A DNA stretch of 64,000 nt from Eubacteriales bacterium (lineage in GTDB: Bacteria > Bacillota > Clostridia > Lachnospirales > Lachnospiraceae). The notes below the pieces were generated by a model. That model was not told where the DNA came from, did not search any database, and saw nothing but the letters and a program-made list of their open reading frames with translations. Positions within the stretch are counted from its first letter, which is position 1; every line of letters starts with the position of its first letter. The translations under genes were made by a program, and so were the position numbers. This document shows, in pieces, positions 1 to 7,957 of this stretch. Location: contig JAUNOP010000003.1 in assembly GCA_030537135.1 (NCBI GenBank), forward strand, positions 1-64,000. Direction: 5' to 3'.

Positions 1-105
1 CGAAAGAAGTAAGACCCCTTGAAGACGACGAGGTAGATAGGGCAGAGGTGGAAGTACAGTAATGTATGGAGCTGACTGTTACTAATCGGTCGAGGGCTTA
101 ACCAA
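1..105 (+). rRNA. 23S ribosomal RNA, 3' end (partial)
   Basis: The first ~105 bases match the conserved 3' end of bacterial 23S rRNA, including the GTTACTAATCGGTCGAGGGC segment near the 3' terminus. The gene begins outside the window and the exact end is approximate. No 5S rRNA follows. The sequence goes through about 70 bases of spacer to an intrinsic terminator, so this rRNA operon ends with 23S, and 5S must lie elsewhere, possibly upstream of 16S. Confidence 0.93.
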
Positions 106-172
106 GCTGGGGAGCGGGAAGCTCTCCAAGGTTTGGAGGATTCATGACATGTATGCGGTTTTGAAGGTACAG

Positions 173-222
173 GAGAAGAGGTCTTGGCTTTGCTGATACA
201 GCAGAGTTAAGACCTCTTTTGT
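173..222 (+). terminator. Intrinsic terminator of the rRNA operon
   Basis: AAGAGGTCTT pairs with AAGACCTCTT across a loop that itself contains a TGCTGATACAGCA hairpin. A T-rich run follows. It lies about 70 bases beyond the 23S end. Confidence 0.8.
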
Positions 223-224
223 GT

Positions 225-279
225 TTAACCAAAACAAGTAAGTCCCCTGCTTCAATTTCGTAGAGAAATAAGCAGCGAA
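225..279 (+). repeat. Mosaic repeat, hairpin-1 module (partial copy)
   Basis: Starts TTAACC directly after the rRNA terminator, then an AAGTAAGTCCCC-like arm and the conserved core GCTTCAATTTCG...GAGAAATAAGC. The closing GGGGGACTTG arm is missing, so this copy is 3'-truncated. Related copies lie at 912, 11921 (reverse), 18332 and 39941. Confidence 0.75.
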
Positions 280-309
280 AAAATAAAAGCCCAAAAACTC
301 ATGAAGCCC

Positions 310-338
310 TGTTAAATCAGGAAAGAATGTGGTATAAT
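310..338 (+). promoter_or_regulatory. Promoter of hpf
   Basis: A -10 TATAAT at 333-338 preceded by TGG (extended -10), with a weak -35 (TGTTAA, 310-315) 17 bases upstream. The only gene downstream is hpf, 50 bases away. Confidence 0.6.
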
Positions 339-387
339 AACCTCAATAACCTCTAAATAAAGTAGGGATTAGAAAGGGGATGGATGT

Positions 388-915
388 ATGAATTATATTA
401 TCAGCGGAAAAAATATTACAGTGACAGACGGTCTTAAGACTGCTGTTGAGGACAAGCTTGGAAAGCTTGAGAGGTATTTTACTCCTGATACGGAAATTAT
501 TGTGACCCTGAGTGTTGAAAAGGAAAGACAGAAGATTGAAGTTACCATTCCAATGAAGGGAAGTATTATTCGTTCTGAACAGGTGAGCAATGATATGTAT
601 GTATCCATAGACCTGGTAGAAGAGGTGATTGAGCGCCAGCTTCGCAGATACAAGAGCAAAATTGTGGACAAAGAGCAGGCAGCGGCAAGTTTCCAGAAGT
701 CATTTATGGATAAGAACTATGACGAAGAGGATGAGGTTAAGATTATCCGAACCAAGAAATTCGATATTAAGCCAATGTATCCTGAGGATGCCTGTGTGCA
801 GATGGAGCTTCTGGGTCACAATTTCTTTGTATTCTATAATGCAGAGACAGAGCAGGTAAATGTAGTTTATAAGAGAAAGGGCAATACCTACGGTCTTATT
901 GAACCCGAATATTAA
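388..915 (+). CDS. hpf: Ribosome hibernation promoting factor, long form
   Basis: 175 residues. Residues 1-100 form the RaiA/HPF fold (start MNYIISGKNITVTDGLKTAV) that binds the decoding centre of the 30S subunit. Residues ~120-175 are the C-terminal dimerisation domain found only in long HPF, with the family signature around FDIKPMYPEDACVQMELLGH. Long HPF dimers convert 70S ribosomes to inactive 100S particles in starved Firmicutes. The start follows GAAAGGGGATGG. The gene has its own extended -10 promoter and is followed by secA, a common Firmicute arrangement. Its stop codon overlaps the first bases of a mosaic repeat at 912. Confidence 0.96.
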   Translation: MNYIISGKNITVTDGLKTAVEDKLGKLERYFTPDTEIIVTLSVEKERQKIEVTIPMKGSIIRSEQVSNDMYVSIDLVEEVIERQLRRYKSKIVDKEQAAASFQKSFMDKNYDEEDEVKIIRTKKFDIKPMYPEDACVQMELLGHNFFVFYNAETEQVNVVYKRKGNTYGLIEPEY

Positions 916-1102
916 ACCTATCAAGCAAGTCCCTTGCTTCAATTTCGCAGAGAAATAAGCGGTGGGTGGGGGACTTGGGGGCTTGCTTGCCTCAGAAGGG
1001 GTCCTCACCCCTTCTGAGAAGCTGCGGCAGCAGCTATACGGTCATGAGCAAGTAGCGAAGCGGACATCGTGTCTTATGGGTATTGTGAATTTTCACTTGA
1101 CT
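912..1102 (+). repeat. Mosaic repeat, full-length composite copy (hairpins 1, 3 and 2)
   Basis: The most complete copy, 191 bp. It begins TTAAAC across the hpf stop codon. Hairpin 1 (CAAGCAAGTCCC ... GGGGGACTTG) is followed by a perfect inverted repeat at 991-1018 (CTCAGAAGGGGT / ACCCCTTCTGAG), then the second module at ~1047-1102 with AGCGAAGCGGACAT and CACTTGACT. It fills half of the hpf-secA intergenic region and shows no credible coding sequence. Confidence 0.8.
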
Positions 1103-1128
1103 TTCTGATTATAGAGTATGAGAGATAG

Positions 1129-1173
1129 AAGATTCCAACGGAATGCTTTTCATTCCGCTGGAATCTTTTTTTA
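1129..1173 (+). terminator. Intrinsic terminator between hpf and secA
   Basis: GATTCCAACGGAATG pairs with CATTCCGCTGGAATC, one mismatch, followed by TTTTTTT. It separates hpf transcription from the secA promoter. Confidence 0.85.
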
Positions 1174-1196
1174 AGGGCAGGTTCCATAAATATTCA

Positions 1197-1225
1197 TTGT
1201 TTTTATGGGAACAAAGTGTTAAAAT
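1197..1225 (+). promoter_or_regulatory. Promoter of secA
   Basis: TTGTTT at 1197-1202, a 17-base spacer, and TAAAAT at 1220-1225 with an extended -10 TG. About 80 bases upstream of the secA start. Confidence 0.6.
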
Positions 1226-1306
1226 GTAGACTAGAATTGTTTTCTATAAAGATAATTTGGTCTGCCAATTGCAGAAAGAGAAATATATTATGATTGGAGT
1301 TGGAAT

Positions 1307-3880
1307 ATGAGCGCATTTTCTAAAATATTTGGAACCCACAGTCAGCGAGAAGTCAAGAGAATTATGCCTCTTGTCAGAAAAACAGAAGCGCTTCGTCCGG
1401 AGATGCAGAAGCTTTCAGACGAAGAATTGAAAGCAAAGACAACAGAATTCAAGGAACGCCTTTCAAAGGGAGAGACTCTGGATGACCTTCTTCCAGAGGC
1501 ATATGCCACGGTTCGCGAAGCAGCAAAGAGAGTTCTTGGTCTTGAGCATTTTCAGGTGCAGCTTATTGGAGGAACGATTCTTCATCAGGGACGTATTGCA
1601 GAAATGAAAACCGGTGAAGGAAAAACCCTGGTATCCACCCTTCCTGCTTATCTGAATGCTCTGGAGGGACGAGGAGTCCACATTGTGACAGTTAACGATT
1701 ATCTGGCACACCGCGATGCAACCTGGATGGGAAAGGTTCATGAATTTTTGGGACTGACCGTGGGCTGCGTATTGAATGATATGAAGCCAGAGGAGAGAAG
1801 AGCTGCCTATAACTGCGACATTACTTATGTCACAAACAATGAGCTGGGATTTGACTATCTGCGTGACAATATGGTTATTTACAAGGAACAACTGGTACAG
1901 CGAGAGCTTCACTACTGTATTATTGACGAGGTGGACTCTGTTCTGATTGACGAAGCCCGTACTCCTCTGATTATCTCCGGACAGAGCGGCAAATCAACGA
2001 AGCTGTATGAAGCCTGTGATATTTTGGCTCAGCAGCTTGAGCGCGGTGAAGCCAGCGGAGAGATGACAAAGATGACCGCTATCATGGGTGAGGAAATCAT
2101 AGAGACCGGCGATTTTATTGTCAATGAGAAGGACAAGGTAGTCAATCTGACAGAACAGGGAGTTCATAAGGTGGAGGAATTTTTCCATGTGGAGAATCTG
2201 GCAGACCCTGAGAACCTGGAAATCCAGCACAACATTATCCTGGCTCTGCGTGCGCATAATCTGATGCACCGTGACCAGGACTATGTGGTAAAGGACGATG
2301 AGGTTATGATTGTAGACGAGTTTACCGGACGTATCATGCCCGGGCGCCGCTATTCAGACGGACTTCATCAGGCGATTGAGGCAAAGGAGCATGTGAAGGT
2401 AAAGAGAGAGAGCAAGACCCTTGCTACGATTACCTTCCAGAACTTCTTTAATAAATATGATAAAAAGGGCGGTATGACTGGTACAGCCTTGACAGAAGAG
2501 AAAGAGTTCCGCGATATCTATGGAATGGATGTTGTAGAGATTCCGACCAACCGTCCGGTTCAGAGAAAAGATTTGAATGATGCGGTTTATATGACAAAGA
2601 AGGAGAAATACCGCGCTGTTGTAGAGGCTGTAAAGGAAGCATATGCAAAGAAGCAGCCGGTTCTGGTGGGTACAATTACAATTGAAACCTCTGAGCTTCT
2701 GAGCCGTATGCTGAAGAGAGAAGGAATTCCTCACAATGTATTGAACGCAAAGTTCCATGAACTGGAGGCAGAGATTGTCGCTCAGGCCGGACAGGCAGGC
2801 GCTGTTACTATTGCAACCAATATGGCTGGCCGTGGTACAGATATTAAGCTGGATGATGTGGCAATGCAGGCAGGAGGATTGAAGATTATCGGCACAGAAC
2901 GTCATGAATCCAGACGTATTGACAATCAGCTCCGAGGCCGTTCCGGACGTCAGGGAGACCCTGGTGAGTCTCGTTTCTATATTTCCCTGGAAGATGACCT
3001 GATGCGTCTCTTTGGTTCCGAGCGTCTTATGAAGGTCTTTACCTCTCTGGGCGTGGCAGAGAACGAGCAGATTGAGCACAAGATGCTTTCCAGCGCAATT
3101 GAAAAGGCTCAGGAGAAGATTGAATTCAATAACTTTGGTATCCGTAAGAATCTGCTGGACTATGACCAGGTAAATAATGAGCAGAGAGAGATTATTTACA
3201 AGGAAAGACGCCAGGTTCTGGACGGCGAGAATATGAGAGATGCCATCTACAGCATGATTACAGATATCATGGATAAGACGATTGACATGTGCTTCAGCGA
3301 TGATGTGGATGCAGAGGAATGGGACTTGAATGAATTCAACACTACTCTTCTTCCGATTATTCCCATCCGTCCTCTTACAAAAGAAAAGGTTCATGGCAAG
3401 AGGAGAAACCAGGTAAAGCAGATGCTCAAGGAAGAGGCTGTAAAGCTGTATGAGGCAAAGGAAGCAGAGTTTCCTGAGATAGAGCAGCTTCGCGAGCTGG
3501 AGAGAGTGGTTCTTCTGAAGGTGATTGACAGTAAATGGATGGATCACATTGATGACATGGAACAGCTGCGCCAGGGAATCGGTCTGGCCGCCTATGGGCA
3601 GAGAAATCCTGTTGTGGAGTATAAGATGAGCGCTTACGAGATGTTCAATGGTATGACAGAGGCCATTCAGGAGGATACCGTTCGTATGCTGTATCATGTT
3701 CATGTGGAGCAGAAGCTTGAGCGCGAACAGGTTGCAAAGGTAACAGGAACGAATAAGGATGAGTCAGGCCCAAAGAAGCCGGTTCAGCGGACAGAGCAGA
3801 AAATTTATCCCAATGACCCATGCCCATGCGGAAGCGGAAAGAAGTATAAGCAGTGCTGCGGACGCAAGAAAATAGGCTGA
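1307..3880 (+). CDS. secA: Preprotein translocase ATPase SecA
   Basis: 857 residues, normal SecA length. It is the cytosolic motor that pushes unfolded preproteins through SecYEG. Walker A MKTGEGKT lies at residues 100-107. [13 protein letters not shown] is the Walker B/DEAD-like segment. Motif VI is in [13 protein letters not shown]. The C-terminus carries the SEC-C zinc motif [13 protein letters not shown], which binds zinc and SecB or ribosomes in known homologues. The start is preceded by TTGGAGTTGG. In many Firmicutes prfB follows secA; here a DUF975 gene does. Confidence 0.98.
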   Translation: MSAFSKIFGTHSQREVKRIMPLVRKTEALRPEMQKLSDEELKAKTTEFKERLSKGETLDDLLPEAYATVREAAKRVLGLEHFQVQLIGGTILHQGRIAEMKTGEGKTLVSTLPAYLNALEGRGVHIVTVNDYLAHRDATWMGKVHEFLGLTVGCVLNDMKPEERRAAYNCDITYVTNNELGFDYLRDNMVIYKEQLVQRELHYCIIDEVDSVLIDEARTPLIISGQSGKSTKLYEACDILAQQLERGEASGEMTKMTAIMGEEIIETGDFIVNEKDKVVNLTEQGVHKVEEFFHVENLADPENLEIQHNIILALRAHNLMHRDQDYVVKDDEVMIVDEFTGRIMPGRRYSDGLHQAIEAKEHVKVKRESKTLATITFQNFFNKYDKKGGMTGTALTEEKEFRDIYGMDVVEIPTNRPVQRKDLNDAVYMTKKEKYRAVVEAVKEAYAKKQPVLVGTITIETSELLSRMLKREGIPHNVLNAKFHELEAEIVAQAGQAGAVTIATNMAGRGTDIKLDDVAMQAGGLKIIGTERHESRRIDNQLRGRSGRQGDPGESRFYISLEDDLMRLFGSERLMKVFTSLGVAENEQIEHKMLSSAIEKAQEKIEFNNFGIRKNLLDYDQVNNEQREIIYKERRQVLDGENMRDAIYSMITDIMDKTIDMCFSDDVDAEEWDLNEFNTTLLPIIPIRPLTKEKVHGKRRNQVKQMLKEEAVKLYEAKEAEFPEIEQLRELERVVLLKVIDSKWMDHIDDMEQLRQGIGLAAYGQRNPVVEYKMSAYEMFNGMTEAIQEDTVRMLYHVHVEQKLEREQVAKVTGTNKDESGPKKPVQRTEQKIYPNDPCPCGSGKKYKQCCGRKKIG

Positions 3881-3889
3881 TAAAGGAAC

Positions 3890-3917
3890 AGAACCACTGC
3901 CTGAGGGGAGTGGTTCT
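3890..3917 (+). terminator. Hairpin after secA
   Basis: AGAACCACT and AGTGGTTCT form a 9-bp perfect stem around a 10-base loop. No U-tract follows, so it may be an attenuating or RNA-stabilising structure rather than a true terminator. The next start codon is only 20 bases away. Confidence 0.45.
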
Positions 3918-3937
3918 GATACAATGGAGAGAATAAA

Positions 3938-4717
3938 TTGAAATACAAAAATAAAGACTTAAAGGCCATGGCAAGAGACGCCCTTCTTGGAAACTATACG
4001 CTTCCCATTGCAGCGCAGTTTCTGCTGACAATAGGAACCTTGTTTGTGGAAAATGTGTTTTCTGTTTTTTTTGAGACAGAGGGAACCCTGAACATGATTT
4101 TGAGTACAGTGGCAAGCTTTGTGATTGTACTGATTTTGAATATTTTTGACGCAGGATTTTATGCGATGATACTGCGCATCTCCAGAGGGGAGAGCTATTT
4201 TTTCAGTGATTTGCTTTATTTTTTCCGAAATAATCCAGACAGAGTAATTGTGGCAGGCTTTGTTTTTACATTGATAGAGTTTATGGTCTCTATTCCTCTG
4301 AAAATGGTGCTTTATCAGACTCCGGCAGATGTAACCGACCTCCAGGCTGTGTCAGACTGGTTCGTGGCTATAGTACTTGCGATGATTTTTCAGGCGGCGT
4401 TGCAGGTGCTTCTTAGCCTGCCCTTTGTAATGACCTATTGGGTGCTGTGCGACAATGAGGAAATGGGAGGAGTACGTGCGCTGAAGGAGAGCTGCAGGAT
4501 TATGAAGGGAAGAAAGCTTTCTTATCTGGGGCTGGTTATTGGTTTTATTCCGCATATGCTTCTGGCGATGCTTACCTGGGGAATTGGAATGCTGTGGATC
4601 ATTCCGTATATGGGCGTTTCGGAAGCGTTCTTTTACCGTGCAGCTACAGAAAACTGGGCAGAGGGCTGTAAGGAGAAGCAGGATGCAGAAATTAATGATT
4701 ATAATGCAGAGGCATGA
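3938..4717 (+). CDS. DUF975 family integral membrane protein
   Basis: 259 residues with about six hydrophobic segments, and the family's typical start (basic KYKNKDLKAMARDALLGNY, then membrane spans). The last membrane segments are followed by FYRAATE, also typical. Function is unknown. The start codon is TTG at 3938, preceded by GGAGAG; an in-frame ATG at 3968 would cut into the conserved N-terminus, so TTG is preferred. It lies 57 bases after secA and may be partly cotranscribed with it. A strong terminator follows. Confidence 0.85.
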   Translation: MKYKNKDLKAMARDALLGNYTLPIAAQFLLTIGTLFVENVFSVFFETEGTLNMILSTVASFVIVLILNIFDAGFYAMILRISRGESYFFSDLLYFFRNNPDRVIVAGFVFTLIEFMVSIPLKMVLYQTPADVTDLQAVSDWFVAIVLAMIFQAALQVLLSLPFVMTYWVLCDNEEMGGVRALKESCRIMKGRKLSYLGLVIGFIPHMLLAMLTWGIGMLWIIPYMGVSEAFFYRAATENWAEGCKEKQDAEINDYNAEA

Positions 4718-4776
4718 AGACAAAGAAATGGCTCTCTTTAGAGAGGGCGAGATGAGAACATTTAATCACTTGTCCA

Positions 4777-4808
4777 TAAAAAAGCTTTCCCGTGAGGAAA
4801 GCTTTTTT
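4777..4808 (+). terminator. Intrinsic terminator after the DUF975 gene
   Basis: AAAAAAGCTTTCC / GGAAAGCTTTTTT around a CGTGA loop. The symmetrical A and T runs make it bidirectional. Confidence 0.92.
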
Positions 4809-4812
4809 ACGT

Positions 4813-4835
4813 AATAAGTTCGGAAAGTGGCTGTC
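4813..4835 (+). repeat. Short dispersed repeat, ATAAG-CGGAAAGTGGCTG type
   Basis: ATAAGTTCGGAAAGTGGCTG differs at only two of 20 positions from 39030-39049. Both copies lie directly downstream of a strong terminator. No coding role is visible. Confidence 0.55.
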
Positions 4836-4931
4836 ATGCTAGCGACGCAAAGCTAATCCTTTAGGACATGAGCAGATATTGGACGGGCAACGGACAGCAA
4901 ACAGCTTTGCTGTGAGCTGTTCGCGGTATCA

Positions 4932-4964
4932 ATCGGATAGGGGAATCGGCTTCCTCTATCCGAT
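4932..4964 (-). terminator. Hairpin downstream of the small membrane protein gene
   Basis: ATCGGATAGGG and CCTCTATCCGAT form a long stem just beyond the stop codon of the minus-strand gene. No clear U-tract, so terminator function is only likely. Confidence 0.5.
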
Positions 4965-4974
4965 CGATGTCAGG

Positions 4975-5352
4975 TCAGATAAAGTCGGATGTAAAATCAG
5001 AGGAAATAGGCTGGGTGAACTGGTCTGTATTTATCTGATAGCTGGAGATAATGGCTGTCAGTGTGAAAATTGTGATAAAAAGACCTGCGATGATTCCTAT
5101 GACAGATAATAGAATCCCTGTTCTTGCAGAGCTTTTCATAGGCGCTTTTCCGTGGGAGAGGAGAGCCATAAGGATTCCGAGACCTCCGAAGATGATACCG
5201 CCGATGCCTGTAAACAGAGCAGTGGAAATAGACAGAATTCCAAGCGTAAGAGCAGCGCGAGTCATGCTGTCTCTGTTTTTGGCAGAAAAATATGGAGAAT
5301 TTGGAGCATGGAAGGGCTCCTGCCCGTTGGAAGAATAATTGTCTGGATTCAT
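4975..5352 (-). CDS. Small membrane protein, DUF4190-like, function unknown
   Basis: 125 residues. A polar N-terminal region (~45 residues, Asn/Ser/Pro-rich) precedes two hydrophobic spans: LTLGILSISTALFTGIGGII with a Gly-rich turn, and GILLSVIGIIAGLFITIFTL. The GIGGIIFGGLGILMALLSHG pattern followed by a second span is like small DUF4190-type membrane proteins. The start at 5352 is chosen because AGAGAGG lies 8 bases upstream; a longer frame upstream of it lacks a binding site. Monocistronic, with its own promoter (5408-5436). Confidence 0.75.
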   Translation of the reverse strand: MNPDNYSSNGQEPFHAPNSPYFSAKNRDSMTRAALTLGILSISTALFTGIGGIIFGGLGILMALLSHGKAPMKSSARTGILLSVIGIIAGLFITIFTLTAIISSYQINTDQFTQPISSDFTSDFI

Positions 5353-5407
5353 AAAAAACCTCTCTTTCTTAAGGAAAAAACAATGGAATGAAGCATGTTT
5401 GTCATTT

Positions 5408-5436
5408 ATTTTAACATGCATAGTAGAAGATGACAA
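5408..5436 (-). promoter_or_regulatory. Promoter of the small membrane protein gene
   Basis: On the minus strand: TTGTCA, 17-base spacer, TAAAAT with an extended -10 TG. It lies 55 bases upstream of the chosen start. Confidence 0.65.
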
Positions 5437-5443
5437 GCCTGTA

Positions 5444-5480
5444 CTTGCTGTGAACGCAGTGAACAGTAATCTTGCCGTTT
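5444..5480 (+). repeat. GTGAACAGTAA-type dispersed motif
   Basis: TTGCTGTGAACGCAGTGAAC followed by AGTAATCTTGCC. Similar segments lie at 18443-18477 and 57437-57462, also in promoter regions. Here it sits between two divergent promoters. Confidence 0.5.
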
Positions 5481-5510
5481 TGGTTTTGACGCTTAAGAAA
5501 GGCGCCAGTC

Positions 5511-5539
5511 TTGACAAATACAGTCAGGCTTGGTATGGT
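5511..5539 (+). promoter_or_regulatory. Promoter of tex
   Basis: A consensus -35 TTGACA (5511-5516), 17-base spacer, and TATGGT -10 (5534-5539) with extended TGG. The 120-base leader to tex contains nothing else I recognise. Confidence 0.7.
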
Positions 5540-5661
5540 TAACTATAACTTAAAGCTTCTGCAATGCCAGGGGAGCTTTCATTTGCAATGAACAGGCAGA
5601 CAGGCCTGCTCACAATAATATATGCGGTATAGAAGAATAGCTGCCGCAGAGGAGGTTTGCT

Positions 5662-7818
5662 ATGGACATTTTACAGACCATTACGCAGGAACTTCAGGTT
5701 CGCAGAGAACAGGTGGAGGCTGCTGTGAAGCTGATTGACGAGGGTTACACGATTCCATTTATTTCCCGTTATAGAAAGGAAGCGACAGGCTCTCTTAACG
5801 ATGAACAGCTCCGCAAATTAGACGAGCGCCTGAATTATTTGAGAAATCTGGAAGAAAAGAAGGCGCAGGTGCTTGGCAGCATTGAGGAACAGGGAAAGCT
5901 GACTGCACAGCTTAAGAATCAGATTCTGGAAGCCCAGACTCTTGTGGCTGTGGAGGATTTATATAGACCCTATCGCCCGAAGAGGCGTACCAGAGCTACG
6001 ATTGCAAAGGAGAGGGGGCTGGAGCCTCTGGCTGATCTTATTGCGCTTCAGATGACAAAGCGTCCGCTCTCTGAAGAGGCAGGGACTTATATATCAGAAG
6101 CAAAGGAGATTGCTTCAGCAGAGGCTGCGCTGGAGGGAGCCAGAGACATTCTTGCAGAGAGGATTTCAGATGAGGCTGAGTACAGAAGCCGTATCAGAAA
6201 GCTGACTATGGACAAAGGCTTTCTTATCTCCAGCGCAAAGGATGCACAGGCAGAGTCTGTGTATGAGAAATATTATGATTTTGAGGAAAAGCTCTCAAGA
6301 CTGTCCAGTCATCAGACGCTTGCCTTAAACCGCGCAGAAAAGGAAAAATTTTTAAGCATAAAAATTGAAGCTCCAGAGGAGGATATCCTGCGCTATCTCA
6401 GAAAAAAGGTAATTGTCCGCGACAATCCATATACCTCGCCGTTTCTGGAGGACACAGTCCAGGACAGCTATAAGCGCCTGATTGCGCCTGCCATTGAGAG
6501 AGATATTCGCAGTGAACTCACGGAGCGGGCAGAGGATGCCTCTATCGGGGTCTTCGGAGAGAATCTGAAGCAGCTTATGATGCAGCCTCCGATTGTGGGG
6601 CAGGTTGTCCTGGGGTGGGATCCGGCCTTTCGTACAGGCTGCAAGCTGGCTGTTGTGGATGAGACTGGAAAGGTTCTGGATACCACAGTGATTTATCCGA
6701 CAGCGCCCACTACAGACGCCAGGATTCGCGCTTCAAAGGAAACGCTTAAAAAGCTGATAAGGAAATATCATATCACTCTTATTTCTTTGGGGAACGGCAC
6801 AGCCTCCAGGGAATCAGAGCAGGTGATTGTGGAGCTTCTCAAGGAGATTCCTGAGCATGTGCAATATGTGATCACAAACGAGGCGGGAGCCTCTGTGTAT
6901 TCTGCGAGCAAGCTTGCCACAGAGGAATTTCCGAACTTTGACGTGGGACAGAGAAGCGCTGCATCGATTGCAAGACGCCTTCAGGATCCTCTGGCAGAGC
7001 TGGTAAAGATTGACCCAAAATCAATAGGAGTAGGGCAGTACCAGCATGACATGAATCAGAAGAAGCTCGGAGACGCGCTAAGCGGCGTTGTGGAGGACTG
7101 CGTAAACAGTGTGGGAGTGGATCTTAACACAGCGTCTGCCTCTCTCCTGGAATATATTTCTGGCATCAGTAAGGCAGTGGCCAAAAATATTGTGGCATAC
7201 AGGGAAGAGAACGGACGATTTACGAACAGACGCGAGCTTTTGAAGGTGCCAAAGCTTGGACCAAAGGCTTATGAGCAGTGCGCGGGCTTTGCCAGAATCG
7301 CAGGAGGAACAGAGCCTCTGGATGCAACGAGCGTTCATCCGGAAAGCTATGAGGCGGCGGCAGGCCTTCTTGAACGTCTGGGCTATACAAAGCAGGATAT
7401 TGCAGGAGGAAAGCTGAAGGGACTTTCACGGAGAGTAAAAAACACGAAAAAGCTTGCACAGGAGCTGGGAGTAGGAGAAATCACTCTTCAGGATATCATA
7501 CGAGAGCTGGAGAAGCCTGCCCGTGACCCAAGAGACGAGATGCCAAGGCCAATTCTCCGCACAGATGTTATGGACATGAAGGAACTCAAGGAGGGCATGA
7601 TTCTCAAGGGAACTGTGCGCAATGTCATTGATTTTGGAGCATTTGTGGACATAGGCGTTCATCAGGACGGACTCGTGCATCTCTCTCAGATCAGCGATAA
7701 ATTTATCAAGCATCCCCTGGAGGCTGTCCATGTAGGGGATATCGTAGACGTGAAGGTGCTGAGTGTGGACGTTAAGAAAAAGAGAATCAGCCTCACCATG
7801 AGAGGAATCTCCAAATAA
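5662..7818 (+). CDS. tex: Tex-family RNA-binding transcription accessory protein
   Basis: 718 residues, usual Tex length. Domains in order: Tex N-terminal helical region (1-~190), YqgF/RNase H-like domain (from ~315, VLGWDPAFRTGCKLAVVDETG), helix-hairpin-helix pair (~490-560, NTASASLLEYISGISKAVAKN), and a C-terminal S1 RNA-binding domain (~641-715, GTVRNVIDFGAFVDIGVHQDG). Tex binds nucleic acid and is linked to transcription and toxin expression in several bacteria; its exact role here is unknown. The start follows GAGGAGG-like GCAGAGGAGG. Monocistronic. Confidence 0.95.
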   Translation: MDILQTITQELQVRREQVEAAVKLIDEGYTIPFISRYRKEATGSLNDEQLRKLDERLNYLRNLEEKKAQVLGSIEEQGKLTAQLKNQILEAQTLVAVEDLYRPYRPKRRTRATIAKERGLEPLADLIALQMTKRPLSEEAGTYISEAKEIASAEAALEGARDILAERISDEAEYRSRIRKLTMDKGFLISSAKDAQAESVYEKYYDFEEKLSRLSSHQTLALNRAEKEKFLSIKIEAPEEDILRYLRKKVIVRDNPYTSPFLEDTVQDSYKRLIAPAIERDIRSELTERAEDASIGVFGENLKQLMMQPPIVGQVVLGWDPAFRTGCKLAVVDETGKVLDTTVIYPTAPTTDARIRASKETLKKLIRKYHITLISLGNGTASRESEQVIVELLKEIPEHVQYVITNEAGASVYSASKLATEEFPNFDVGQRSAASIARRLQDPLAELVKIDPKSIGVGQYQHDMNQKKLGDALSGVVEDCVNSVGVDLNTASASLLEYISGISKAVAKNIVAYREENGRFTNRRELLKVPKLGPKAYEQCAGFARIAGGTEPLDATSVHPESYEAAAGLLERLGYTKQDIAGGKLKGLSRRVKNTKKLAQELGVGEITLQDIIRELEKPARDPRDEMPRPILRTDVMDMKELKEGMILKGTVRNVIDFGAFVDIGVHQDGLVHLSQISDKFIKHPLEAVHVGDIVDVKVLSVDVKKKRISLTMRGISK

Positions 7819-7957
7819 GAGAAACAGTAACAACAATATATAAAAGATTTCTAAAACCAGCATCTTTTCTTGTTTCAAAAAAAATTATATGATATTATGA
7901 AAGAAATCCTTTATGAAAGGACATCACAAAGATTATAAAACAGGAGAGGGTGAATTT

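Noticed and set aside
700..1008. Minus-strand small protein containing AYFSAKLKQGTCLI
   Set aside because: The peptide is a translation of the mosaic repeat; a near-identical peptide is produced by the repeat at 11921-12002. It is not evidence of a protein family.
2354..3703. Long minus-strand frame (449 codons) opposite secA
   Set aside because: It is a shadow of the strongly conserved secA frame, has no ribosome binding site and gives a low-complexity His/Leu-rich product.
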